Assembly: GCA_965205735.1 (NCBI GenBank)
Contig: OZ242179.1
Coordinates: 62,001 to 126,000 of the forward strand
Direction of reading: 5' to 3'
DNA from: VXNE01 sp965205735
Lineage (GTDB): Bacteria > Pseudomonadota > Gammaproteobacteria > Pseudomonadales > Azotimanducaceae
DNA: 64,000 nucleotides
Shown here in pieces: positions 53,773-62,057 of the stretch (positions within the stretch are counted from its first letter, which is position 1; every line of letters starts with the position of its first letter). Below the pieces are notes generated by a model. It ran no database searches. It saw nothing but the letters and a program-made list of their open reading frames with translations, and had not been told where the DNA came from. The position numbers and the translations under genes are program-made.

Positions 53773-54501
53773 ATGAAACGAAATCCCGGCGAGTGGCTTC
53801 GCGAACGGCTTGTCGAACGAACCATGGACGTCGCGTTGCTCGCAACGATGGGGATCGGATGCTTGATCGGCGCGGGTCTGGGGCTCTGGTTGGCGTTCGG
53901 CTCCGCGGGTTCGCTCGAGTGGATCATGTGGTTCGCCTTGCTGCCCGGCGCGGTATGCGTCGCGGCCGCGTTCTACAACGCGGCCCGGGCCGGCGGGCGC
54001 AGCCCCGACCGCTGGCGACTGCGCGACATGAGAGTGGGCGCGCGCGCGGAGGAGAAGGTAGGGCAGGCGATCGAGTACGCCCTGACAAGACCGCGATGCG
54101 CGGTGGCGCACCACGTGGAGGACATCGCCAGGGTCGGCGACATCGACCACCTGGTGGCGACACCGCGAGGACTGTGGGTCATCGAAACGAAACACGGGCG
54201 GGTTCCAAAACGGAAGTTTCGCAAGACCCTGCGCCGCATCGCGGCCAACGTGGAAGCGGTTCGGGAATGGGCGCCGGGTACGCGGGTCACCGGATGCCTG
54301 ACGTTCGGGGGCGACCAGGATGTCGACGCGCGGCCGACCTACGAGCGCGGGACCATCAGGTGTTTTAAAAGCGCGGCGGAACTGATGCCCGAGTTGCGTG
54401 AAGAGGCCCACGGGGAAGGGCCCGAGGGAGCCGACCTCGCGCGGCGCGTCTGGACGCTCGCCAGGGCCGAAGGGCCGAGCGACCAGTCCTCGCCGGAATA
54501 G
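53773..54501 (+). CDS. NERD-domain membrane protein
   Basis: A 242-residue protein with two N-terminal transmembrane helices (MDVALLATMGIGCLIGAGLGLWLAFG and WIMWFALLPGAVCVAAAFY) and a cytosolic NERD domain (GARAEEKVGQAIEYAL, DIDHLVATPRGLWVIETKHGRV). The D...E-x-K spacing places it in the PD-(D/E)XK nuclease-like superfamily. NERD proteins are linked to DNA processing and occur in mobile regions. Start ATG 53773 follows AGAGATGGA. Confidence 0.85.
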   Translation: MKRNPGEWLRERLVERTMDVALLATMGIGCLIGAGLGLWLAFGSAGSLEWIMWFALLPGAVCVAAAFYNAARAGGRSPDRWRLRDMRVGARAEEKVGQAIEYALTRPRCAVAHHVEDIARVGDIDHLVATPRGLWVIETKHGRVPKRKFRKTLRRIAANVEAVREWAPGTRVTGCLTFGGDQDVDARPTYERGTIRCFKSAAELMPELREEAHGEGPEGADLARRVWTLARAEGPSDQSSPE

Positions 54502-54670
54502 TCTCCGGTCGAAGAGCGTCGATCATCGAGGACCGCCCGAATGGAAGTCGACTCGGGCCTGCGGAGCGTTGGTCGCGTCCTCACCGCGCGGAGCGCGGCA
54601 ACGTCAGCGAATCGTCCATGAATTCGATCACACCTTCGGCGCGGAGCGCACGAGAAAGGGGAAATGAGTG

Positions 54671-55045
54671 ATGAAAAAATCGTTATGTGTCGCTGTGTTG
54701 GGAGTTGTCGGTTTTTCCTCCCCATCGATCTCGGCCGGGGAGCATGAAACAGACTCGCGCTGCGCCGAATTGGAGAAGCTTGTTCTCGAGTTGTCCGGCA
54801 ACGCGTTTGCTCCCTCAGGCGAGCCTTTGCTCCGAGACGATAGGCCGGAACGGGACTTCATCTGGTGTCTCGGTATCGGCTTTGCCCAATTCGGGGAGGA
54901 CCAACCCGCAAAAGCTGTCATATTGTCTTTCGGTACCGAGCCTGATGGCACTGTGTGGTTGGATTTCTGGGAGAAACGGAGGGAGCCGTCCTTCAAGTGG
55001 AAGAGGGAGTGGAAGAGGGCTCCGGAGAAAGTTAAAAATGACTAG
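54671..55045 (+). CDS. Small exported hypothetical protein
   Basis: A 124-residue protein. ATG 54671 has AAAGGGGAAATG upstream and starts a clear signal peptide (MKKSLCVAVLGVVGFSSPSISA). The mature part contains two cysteines (SRCAELEKLV, FIWCLGIGF) and ends in a lysine/tryptophan-rich tail (FKWKREWKRAPEKVK). Base composition is lower in GC than nearby genes. No known domain. Confidence 0.65.
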   Translation: MKKSLCVAVLGVVGFSSPSISAGEHETDSRCAELEKLVLELSGNAFAPSGEPLLRDDRPERDFIWCLGIGFAQFGEDQPAKAVILSFGTEPDGTVWLDFWEKRREPSFKWKREWKRAPEKVKND

Positions 55046-55390
55046 GGTAGCCACGCTGTTGGTTCTTGCCTCATCGTGCGTTTGGGCCGGGGATGGGGAA
55101 GCGCCAGCGACTATTGACGCGCTCCTCGCCCGAAACATGTGGGCGGCCTTTGAGTGCAGCCGTTAGCAAAGGCAAAAGACGAGCCTGAAGAGGCTCAAAG
55201 GCTCTTCGAATTCGGCGTCGATACCGGCAGGGGCTTTGTGCAAGCGGCGCGCGACGGCGAGATGTCTCAAGAGGATTTTCAGCAGTCCGTCCCGCTCGGA
55301 GTGAGCATGCGCCTGGGCGGACCCTCAGACGACTTCATGATTGGGCGCATTTACGAAAGCGCGGAGAATGTAGCGCGTCAATCAGGGTGA
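55038..55390 (+). pseudogene. Small exported protein, frameshifted
   Basis: ATG 55038 overlaps the previous stop and starts a signal peptide (MTRVATLLVLASSCVWA), then APATIDALLARNMWAAFECS before a stop at 55167. The frame shifted by one base continues AKAKDEPEEAQRLFEFGVDTGRGFVQAARDG to 55390. The two parts fit together as one ~115-residue periplasmic protein, so a single-base indel near 55160 is likely. Confidence 0.55.
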
Positions 55391-55440
55391 GACGTTCTCA
55401 TCTTGATTGTCGCTGAACAGAGAATGCCGCGATTGATGGC

Positions 55441-55656
55441 TTGTACTACGACAACAAGACATACATCCCACTAAACGCAAGGCCCAAGGAACTGCGGACG
55501 CTGGAAGCCGAGAATCAGCATCTTGAGTCGAACTGCGATTTGCTCGGAATTGAAACAACATCTCCCGCGCCCAATATTCGTGAAGACGAGTTCTGCAAGG
55601 AGCAGGCCCAACCGCCTGCCGCCCTGGGTCGTTCCCTTTCCGAAATTGACGAATAA
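55441..55656 (+). CDS. Hypothetical small protein (uncertain)
   Basis: A frame of about 71 codons from a possible TTG at 55441, acidic and soluble (LYYDNKTYIPLNARPKELRTLEAENQHLESNCDLLG). There is no ATG and no clear ribosome site. It sits in a run of small genes on the same strand and may be a 3' remnant. Confidence 0.3.
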   Translation: MYYDNKTYIPLNARPKELRTLEAENQHLESNCDLLGIETTSPAPNIREDEFCKEQAQPPAALGRSLSEIDE

Positions 55657-55671
55657 GGAATGCAAAATCCT

Positions 55672-55935
55672 ATGGACGATCAAGACCTGGCGCGACAACC
55701 TTCCGCTTTTCTGGTTGGAGCGACCCGCGCTCTCCTGGAAATCGCCGTGGACTTCAAGGTCAATGGCAATCTAGACGCCCAAACACTCGGAGCCATCAGG
55801 GGCCGCGTAGACAACGCCGTCGAGCCGCTGTCAAAGGAGGTGTCCGGGTCGCCAGCGCACGCCTTCGAGGGCGGCATGCGTTACGGCATTGACGCCGCCA
55901 TCGGTGATATCGAGCCTTCACCCAAACCAAACTGA
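55672..55935 (+). CDS. Hypothetical small protein
   Basis: An 87-residue acidic soluble protein (MDDQDLARQPSAFLVGATRALLEIAVDF...GGMRYGIDAAIGDIEP). AGGA at 55656-55659 supports ATG 55672 better than ATG 55660. Its pattern of a glycine-containing FEGGMRYGID end resembles LFEFGVDTGRGF of the preceding small gene, hinting at a shared family. Function unknown. Confidence 0.45.
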   Translation: MDDQDLARQPSAFLVGATRALLEIAVDFKVNGNLDAQTLGAIRGRVDNAVEPLSKEVSGSPAHAFEGGMRYGIDAAIGDIEPSPKPN

Positions 55936-55940
55936 TCCCC

Positions 55941-56222
55941 CTAGCGAAGCAGCTTCGCGACCAGTTCCCTCCACGCCTTCTCGCTGGGCGTGCGCGGGCG
56001 GCGATTCTCGCTGGCCGTTTTCTGCAGGTGGCGGGACCGGCAAAGCGTTTGCAGATTCGCCATGTGGTAGGGAGCGCCGCCCCGTTGCGGCGGCTTGCCG
56101 TGGTCGCACTCGAGACGGCCAGCGGTCCCGCACTCGACGCACCGCCATCCGTCGCGCTGGAACACCCGTAGCCGCGCTAGCTGCCATCGTCTGCCGTCCA
56201 GCGCGGCGTGGTTGCGGCTCAA
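55941..56222 (-). CDS. HNH endonuclease, phage-type
   Basis: A 93-residue HNH protein: WQLARLRVFQRDGWRCVECG (first CxxC), LECDHGKPPQRGG with the DH of the active site, and NLQTLCRSRHLQKTA. In close relatives the last segment reads LCRxCH; here the second cysteine of that pair is arginine, which may weaken the structural zinc site. Such small HNH genes are typical of prophage and genomic-island ends. Confidence 0.8.
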   Translation of the reverse strand: MSRNHAALDGRRWQLARLRVFQRDGWRCVECGTAGRLECDHGKPPQRGGAPYHMANLQTLCRSRHLQKTASENRRPRTPSEKAWRELVAKLLR

Positions 56223-56257
56223 TTACAATGCCCCTTGCAACATCGAGAGGGAGACCC

Positions 56258-56416
56258 GTGGCAAGGAAGGTAATCGCACTGATTCCTGCCGTCGCTTTTG
56301 TGCTCGCGTGGAGTCAACTGATGGGGACGGACAAAGTAGAGACGTTCATCGGCTCCGGTCTAGCCGTCGCAGTGTTCCTGTTCGCGGCGCGCCGGCTGGA
56401 GAAGCGAGGCATCTAG
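56258..56416 (+). CDS. Small two-helix membrane protein
   Basis: A 52-residue protein starting at GTG 56258 after GAGAGGGAG, with two hydrophobic helices (VIALIPAVAFVLAWSQLM and FIGSGLAVAVFLFAA) and a positively charged end. It is divergent from the HNH gene, 35 bases away. No family is recognised; it could be a small phage-type membrane protein. Confidence 0.5.
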   Translation: MARKVIALIPAVAFVLAWSQLMGTDKVETFIGSGLAVAVFLFAARRLEKRGI

Positions 56417-56659
56417 GGCGACTCACCCGGCGAGCCCCGACCGCAAGCGCCGCCCCCGGCACTTCGGCATCCGCGCCGCGACCGCCACGGCTGTTCTACG
56501 GCTGCTGGTAGCAGTGTGCGATAGACCGTTTGGCTGGATGGGACGATGTCGGAAGGATTCCGCTCCGCCGGGCGAGCAGAACTTCGAGGTCGTCGTGACA
56601 TGGATTTCGAACCGCCCTGAGAATAGTCTCTCGTCCAAGACTGTTGCGGGCGAGTAGCC

Positions 56660-57127
56660 ATGTCCGAGTTCCACGATCTGACGATGAACGCCATCACCGG
56701 CGAACCGCTCTCCTTCGAGCAGTACGAGGGACAGGCGTGCCTGGTCGTGAACCTCGCCAGCCAGTGAGGCCTCAAGGATCAGTACGCAGGTCTGCGCACA
56801 TTGGAATCGGAAGGCAAGGTGACGGTGCTCGGGTTCCCGTGTAACCAGTTCGGCGGGCAGGAACCGGGAACGAACGCGCAGATTCTCGAGTTCGCCAAGT
56901 CGCGCTATGACGCGAACTTCCAGATGTTCGAGAAGATCGAAGTGAACGGTGCCGGCGCCTGCGACCTCTACCGCTTCCTCAAGGAGCGGGAAGTGAGTGG
57001 TGAAGCGGACATCGCGTGGAACTACACCAAGTTCCTGGTCAGCGGTGGCGGGGAGGTGCTGGCGCGGTACGAGTCCCGGGTCACGCCGACGCAGGTCGCC
57101 GAGGATCTCGCGGCGCGCGGTGTGTAG
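56660..57127 (+). CDS. Glutathione peroxidase, selenocysteine-containing (in-frame TGA)
   Basis: A 155-residue glutathione peroxidase read through one in-frame TGA at 56765-56767: LVVNLASQ-U-GLKDQYAGL, exactly where the catalytic cysteine or selenocysteine belongs (residue 36). The rest of the family is intact: GFPCNQFGGQEPG (Gln67), AWNYTKFLV (Trp120, Asn121), completing the catalytic tetrad. A SECIS-like hairpin follows the TGA. Frame, length and conservation on both sides argue for Sec insertion over a nonsense mutation. It would reduce peroxides using glutathione or thioredoxin. Requires selABC and tRNA-Sec elsewhere. Confidence 0.85.
56782..56799 (+). promoter_or_regulatory. Candidate bacterial SECIS hairpin
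   Basis: Twenty bases after the TGA, GTACGC (56782-56787) and GCGCAC (56794-56799) form a six-pair stem with one mismatch around loop AGGTCT, the same apical loop as the E. coli fdhF SECIS. Spacing is close to that of known bacterial SECIS elements. Confidence 0.7.
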
Positions 57128-57351
57128 TCGCTGGCCTTCGGACCGGTCCAACCCGCGTGGCCGCCTGATTGGTCGGCCAGGAACGCATCTTCGACGCGCC
57201 CCTTGCGACTTAGCCTCCCGCGGGGTGGCCGATGTTGTCGATCTGCAATTTGGCGTGAAGGACCAAATCGACGTGTCGGGATTACGATTTCCGGCTGACC
57301 GACTAAGCAATCTGCGCGTACTGGCGCAGGTCCTCGCGGCGCCCAACGCCC

Positions 57352-57516
57352 CGTCACTACCTGCTACGCGCCGCCAACACCCTGCATTCGCTCGGCTACC
57401 AGGGTCTGCGGGCGAAGGGACTGCGGGGCAAGCACGTCGAGGCGCTGGCGCGAGAGTGGCTGCGTCAGGAGCTTTCGGCTGGCACGATCAAGAACCGGAT
57501 GTCGCATCTGCGATAG
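57352..57516 (+). pseudogene. Phage integrase SAM-like domain remnant
   Basis: A 54-codon stretch reads RHYLLRAANTLHSLGYQGLR, KHVEALAREWLRQELSAGTIKNRMSHLR then stops. This matches the core-binding N-terminal domain of a family of tyrosine recombinases. The start and the whole catalytic domain are missing. Confidence 0.55.
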
Positions 57517-57766
57517 TGGGCGTGCAGAGATGCTGTGGCGGACGCTCTCGACATCGAGGAAGCGGACGGGACCTGGTCACCCGAGCCGCACGCGGGGCAG
57601 CCCTGGCCTCGGCACGCCATCGCCAGCCGCCATCTCGGAGGGCCGCTCCCCGGGCGTCGGACGAGCGGGCGCATGCTCGAGTATGATGCGCGCGCCTGTC
57701 TGCCTCGAATCCATTGATTCGGGAGCGCGGTCCACATGCGGACACCCGCTACAGGAGATTTAGCAC

Positions 57767-58032
57767 TTGAAAATATACGTCGGCAACATGCCGTACAGCG
57801 TCACGACCGAGGATCTCTCGGCCATGTTCAAGGAGTATGGCGACGTGGAGGAAGCGACCATCATCATGGACCGCGAGAGCGGTCGCTCCAAGGGCTTCGG
57901 CTTTGTCGACATGCCGACCGGGCCATCAAGGGATTGAACGGGTCGCAACTCGGCGGTCGCGCGCTCGTGGTCAATCAGGCGCGGCCGCGCGAGAGTCGCC
58001 CGCGCCAAGAGCGTTCTTCGCGACGGTGGTGA
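57767..58032 (+). pseudogene. RRM RNA-binding protein with internal deletion/frameshift
   Basis: TTG 57767 follows AGGAGA and opens MKIYVGNMPYSVTTEDLSAMFKEYGDVEEATIIMDRESGRSKGFGFVDMP, with RNP2 (IYVGNM) and RNP1 (KGFGFVDM). Near 57920 about eight codons are missing and the frame changes, then AIKGLNGSQLGGRALVVNQARPRES and an Arg/Ser-rich tail end at TGA 58030. The order matches the small single-RRM proteins of bacteria. The break removes helix 2, so the protein is probably non-functional. Confidence 0.75.
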
Positions 58033-58981
58033 CAAGGGCGGATCAGACTGGGCGCTGACCATCTCCCCCCGAATGTCGGTGGAGGCACGCCATGCCGCGC
58101 GGACCAGTCTCAGCCGGGCTCCCAATGGAGTCTCCGATTGCCATCGCCCGAGCGCGGTCGCGGAACGGTAAGGCGGCACCGCGAGGAGACGGGGCGGGGG
58201 CGCGCAAATGGAACAAACGGGCGAAGATGTGATGCGTGTCGGCTTCGCCGGCGCTGAAGGCTCCCCGCAGATTCGGGGGTTCTAACGCGCGCCGGGGAGC
58301 CGCCCGGCGCGCCCGCGATAGGGATGGAAGCCCGCAGGGCCGAGACTCGGCGTGCCGAGGCTCGGTACGTAGTACGACAGCCGGGCCCGAAGGGATCGCT
58401 CCATGATCGGGACGAGGCGAAGTCGTCGCTCTTCCGACGCCGTGTCGGCATCCGCTCCGGAGAGCTGTTCGAATGTTCGTCCCACCGCAGCCGGTGCCAT
58501 ATCTCTATCCAGATGGAGGCCAGGACGTCCAGGATGTCCAAACGGGACATGGGATCGGCCTTGGTGTCACCGAGCTGGGGAAACGCGTGACGTCGTGTCG
58601 TTCCCGCAGTCGGTGTGCGTTTATCCATCAGTCGGTAAGTGGGATTCCCGTCTTGGCGGCAAGTCGACGAACTTGCGGATGAACTTGTAGACATCTCCAA
58701 TCTCGGCCGAAACGTGCTGCGCAGCGCGTGCTGCTAAGGCTGAGGCCGGCCTGGTTGCGTAGTCGATGGCGGCTTCGAGCGGAGTTCGCGGTGCGCGACT
58801 CAGAACTGGCGGACGAGATGGGCGGGGGAGGAACACGCATACCCATCGCACCTTTGGCCACGCCACGCCAGGAAGCACTGTTGCTCGGAAGATTCGCCGC
58901 CAATAGACTGCGTTCGATGCCGTCCGACCCTCCCGATCCATCGTCGAGCGCAGCCTCGCGAAGTCCCCTGGAGGCTGAGCG
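58033..58981. other. 950-bp stretch without a supported gene
   Basis: No frame shows a recognisable family. A minus-strand bit, EAAIDYATRPASALAARAAQHVSAEIGDVYKFIRKFVDL (read in two pieces near 58640-58770), is protein-like but has no start or stop context. It is probably decayed island DNA. Confidence 0.45.
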
Positions 58982-59371
58982 TCAGAGATCGAAGGGACGC
59001 GACAGGATCAAGGGGTTCGGGAGGAGACTAGGCCGGGCAAGCGTCGCGGCGTGGCGCAAGACACGCAGGATGGGTGGGCGATTCAATCCGACGCGCGCCT
59101 TGTGCAGCATCTTCCCCGCCCATTCGATGCAAGCGCGCGGCAAGGGCATCCCTGCTTGAAGCCTCGCACCCACGATCAACAGGCACACGTCATGGGATAT
59201 GACACAGGTGTCAGTCATGTCGCCGAGACCAACTAGCATGTTGTCCTCATCCTGGTTGTCCCAATGGAAATGCGCCACCACTTCCGCCGTGGACATTCCG
59301 AATTGAGGGACTGCGCCCCGTAATTCTCCAACGGCCCATTCGACGGCCTTGTCGTAGTCGTGTCGATTCAT
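58982..59371 (-). CDS. Hypothetical protein downstream of integrase
   Basis: A 129-residue soluble protein beginning MNRHDYDKAVEWAVGELRGAV and containing VVAHFHWDNQDEDNMLVGLGDMTDTCVISHDVCLL and LPRACIEWAGKMLHKA. ATG 59371 lies 3 bases after the integrase stop, so the two may be one transcript. Its Arg/Leu-rich last 30 residues look less natural and may follow a frameshift. No function assigned. Confidence 0.5.
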   Translation of the reverse strand: MNRHDYDKAVEWAVGELRGAVPQFGMSTAEVVAHFHWDNQDEDNMLVGLGDMTDTCVISHDVCLLIVGARLQAGMPLPRACIEWAGKMLHKARVGLNRPPILRVLRHAATLARPSLLPNPLILSRPFDL

Positions 59372-59374
59372 GGG

Positions 59375-60557
59375 TCAGGCCACCGAACCGAAGGCGGGCT
59401 TGAGCACCTTGGCCTGTTCTTGCGTGACGAATTGCGCCCAGGATTCCATCAGTGCGCGGCGCTTCGCCAGAAGGTCCGTGCGGTTGTAGGCGCGCTCGAC
59501 ATTGGATCCGACAGCATGGGCAAGACCCAATTCCATGACGGCGTGATCGGCGTTGGTGCGCTCGCTCGCCCATGTTCGGAAACTCGACCGCATACCGTGG
59601 ATGGAGCATCGCTCGCGCGTGTATCCGTTGTCTCGCAATAGCTTCGACATGGTTGCGTCACTGATCGGCCGTCCCGCCCGCGAGGACGATGGGAACACCA
59701 AATCGGAGCCGTCGCGCAGCGTGTGTGCCTCGCGTAGCACGTCGATTGCAACGCTGGATAGCGGGATGCGATGCTCGGCCTTCGCCTTCATCCTCGCTGC
59801 CGGTATGCGCCATTCTTTGGCGTCCAAGTCGAACTCAGCCCACACCGCGTTTCGTACTTCGCCGCTTCGCGTGGCGGTCAGCACCAGCATCTTGAATGCC
59901 AGCTTCGTAGAGAGCGCGGCACCGGACTCGGAAACCGCCTCCATGGCTGCTGATACCTCGTTGAAGGGCAGGAAAGGGTGATGCTTCGCCTTCGTCGGCT
60001 GCGGTCCCAGAGCCGCGTCTAGGCCGTTGCCGGCGACGTTGGCGGATACATGCCCGTTGCCGTGGCACCAGTCGAGAACCTTCCGCACTCTCTGCCGCAC
60101 CTTGCGAGCCGTCGCCGCCTTCGTCGTCCAGATCGGCGCGAGAGCCGACACCAGATCGCGCGTCGTGATCTTGTCTACCGGCATGGCGAGCGCGGTGCCC
60201 ACGTACCGCTCGACGGACGTTAGCCATTGCTCCGCGTGTTTCGCGCTGCTGAACGTCGCCGCCATCGACTCATGCGTGAGCCGCAACGCTTGCTTGAACG
60301 TGGGGACAGCGTTGCGCTGGCGTCGTTCCGCTAGCGGGTTGCCGCCGCGCTTCACGAGCCGCCGATTGTCATGCGCCAATTCCCGCGCTTTGGCCAGCGT
60401 CGTCAGGTCGATCCCGCCGAGTCCTATATCATGGCGTCGGCCATCAATGACAAGGCGTTGAATCCATGACTTCGATCCGCAAATAAAGCGTGCCGCGGTC
60501 GCCGTACATGCTTGGATCTTTCGCCGTCCGCACCTTGCGAACTGTCAACCTTCCCAT
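59375..60557 (-). pseudogene. P4-type tyrosine integrase, frameshifted near its start
   Basis: The catalytic part is intact: LTATRSGEVRNAVW (Arg), HGMRSSFRTWA (His-x-x-Arg) and NVERAYNRTD (Tyr), with core-binding helices before. The N-terminal arm-binding domain starts at ATG 60557 after AGAGAG (MGRLTVRKVRTAKDPSMYGDRGTLYLRI), and then the frame must shift near 60475 to continue SKSWIQRLVIDGRRHDIGLGG, the usual P4-integrase N-terminus. Intact length would be about 394 residues. It probably mobilised the island but is now disrupted unless the indel is an error. Confidence 0.85.
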
Positions 60558-60705
60558 CTCTCTTGCCCCACACTGTTACCAACATCAGGACTGGGATTCT
60601 ATGGGGCTCTATCGGACGGTGCAAGACTCTAAATCGAGCTATAGGCCAATAAAAACAAGAGTTTACGAGACGTTGCGAGACGGCATCGGACGCCGAAAAT
60701 GTTGC

Positions 60706-60719
60706 TGCCGGGGCTACCA
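60706..60719 (+). other. Possible right attachment site resembling tRNA-Arg(CCT) 3' end
   Basis: CTGCCGGGGCTACCA-like sequence (about 60705-60719) matches the last bases of tRNA-Arg(CCT), CTGCCGGGGCTGCCA, with one mismatch; 11 bases are identical in a row. It lies 150 bases from the integrase start. In GC-rich DNA an 11-base match may be chance. Confidence 0.3.
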
Positions 60720-60750
60720 GTCGCGGGCATGGCATGGTCAACGGTGACGA

Positions 60751-61449
60751 ATGGAACGCAATCCGAACCCGTTGGTGAGCGTCGTCGTTCCGACGTTGAA
60801 CGACGCGGGACCCTTGGCGCGACTGCTCGCGCACATCGCTACGGCCCAGGGTTTCGAAATCGTTGTCGTCGACGGCGGTAGCCAGGACGATCCCCAAAGC
60901 GTATGCGAGAGTCACGGCGTGGTCTTCGCGCGCTGCCAACGGCATCGCGCACGGCAGATGCAGCGCGGGGCGGCGCTTGCCCGGGGCAAGTTGATCTGGT
61001 TCCTGCACGCCGACGCGAGCGTAGAGCCGGCGGTGTTGGACGCGCTGCGGAACGCTGCGGGATCCGCGCTCTGGGGCAGCTTCGACGTTCGCTTGTCCAA
61101 CGCTTCACCGGTGTTCGGGGTGATCGCCTGGCTGATGAACCAGCGCTCGTTCCTGACCGGAATCTGCACCGGCGATCAGGGCATCTTTGTTTCGCGGCGG
61201 CTGCTGGATGCCGTGGGAGGCATGCCGGACCAGCCCTTGATGGAAGACATCGAGCTTTCAAAGCGGTTGCGCAGGCTGGCGAAGCCGAAACGTATTCGCG
61301 AGCGGCTCATAGCGTCGTCGCGCCGCTGGGAGCGCGAGGGCGTGGTTCGGACCACGCTGCTCATGTGGAGTATCCGGCTGCGCTATTTCTTCGGCGAGCG
61401 GCCGGAAGAACTGCACGCCCGCTACTATTCGGACCGATCTCTTGGATAG
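60751..61449 (+). CDS. TIGR04283-type glycosyltransferase (family 2)
   Basis: A 232-residue GT-A enzyme: VSVVVPTLNDAGPLARLL, VVVDGGSQDDP, RARQMQRGAALARGKLIWFLHADAS (the DxD metal site), and GDQGIFVSRRLLDAVGGMPDQPLMEDIELSKRLRR. This is the pattern of the TIGR04283 family, usually paired with the TIGR04282 enzyme that follows here, and associated in annotations with arsenosugar or sulfosugar-type biosynthesis. The C-terminal RLRYFFGERPEELHARYY is typical. ATG 60751. Confidence 0.88.
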   Translation: MERNPNPLVSVVVPTLNDAGPLARLLAHIATAQGFEIVVVDGGSQDDPQSVCESHGVVFARCQRHRARQMQRGAALARGKLIWFLHADASVEPAVLDALRNAAGSALWGSFDVRLSNASPVFGVIAWLMNQRSFLTGICTGDQGIFVSRRLLDAVGGMPDQPLMEDIELSKRLRRLAKPKRIRERLIASSRRWEREGVVRTTLLMWSIRLRYFFGERPEELHARYYSDRSLG

Positions 61450-61450
61450 C

Positions 61451-62032
61451 GTGGGCGGCCGCGTCGCCGTGTTCGTGCGCGCGCCGGAACGCGGCAAGGT
61501 CAAGACCCGCCTCGCGCGCGTCCTGGGGGAGGCTGCGGCATTGGAAGCGTATGTCGATCTTGTCGAGGGCACGCTCGGAACATTGGAAGCGGGCGCGTTC
61601 AACTGCGAGCTATGGTTCGAAGGTGAGCGAAACGACTACTTGAGGCGATGGCAGTCCGACTATGGCTTGGCCGCTTTCGAACAACCGAAAACGGACCTCG
61701 GCGGGCGCATGCTCGCGGCCATAGCGGCGGGCGCGAAGGTGGTGGTCGGATCGGACATTCCGGTGCTGGACGCGGCCTACGTCGAAGAGGCGCTCGCCAG
61801 GCTCGCGCGCGCGGACGTGGTCCTCGGGCCGGTGGAAGACGGCGGCTATTGCCTGATAGGCATGAACGAACCCCATCCGGGCCTGTTTCGATCGATCGAA
61901 TGGAGCACGGGCAGCGTGATCGAACAGACCTTGAGCCGGGGCGCCGCGGCCGGTCTCAAGGTCGCGCTGCTCGATACCCTGTGGGACGTGGACGACCACG
62001 CCGACTACGTCCGCTGGCGGAAGACCCTGTAG
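61451..62032 (+). CDS. TIGR04282-type glycosyltransferase/nucleotidyltransferase
   Basis: A 193-residue protein starting at GTG 61451 (TTG 61442 also possible). Motifs: VAVFVRAPERGKVKTRLARVLGEAAAL, QPKTDLGGRMLAAI, VVVGSDIPVLDAAYVEEAL, VVLGPVEDGGYCLIGM and a final LLDTLWDVDDHADYVRW. It overlaps or abuts the stop of the preceding gene, and the fixed pairing supports one pathway. Known as DUF2064; the exact donor and acceptor are not established here. Confidence 0.88.
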   Translation: MGGRVAVFVRAPERGKVKTRLARVLGEAAALEAYVDLVEGTLGTLEAGAFNCELWFEGERNDYLRRWQSDYGLAAFEQPKTDLGGRMLAAIAAGAKVVVGSDIPVLDAAYVEEALARLARADVVLGPVEDGGYCLIGMNEPHPGLFRSIEWSTGSVIEQTLSRGAAAGLKVALLDTLWDVDDHADYVRWRKTL

Positions 62033-62057
62033 TGACCGAGCGAAGTACTCGAGGGCT

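Noticed and set aside
56801..57127. Glutathione peroxidase as a truncated gene starting at 56801
   Set aside because: Conserved N-terminal sequence continues upstream in the same frame through a TGA at the selenocysteine position, so the short start is not natural.
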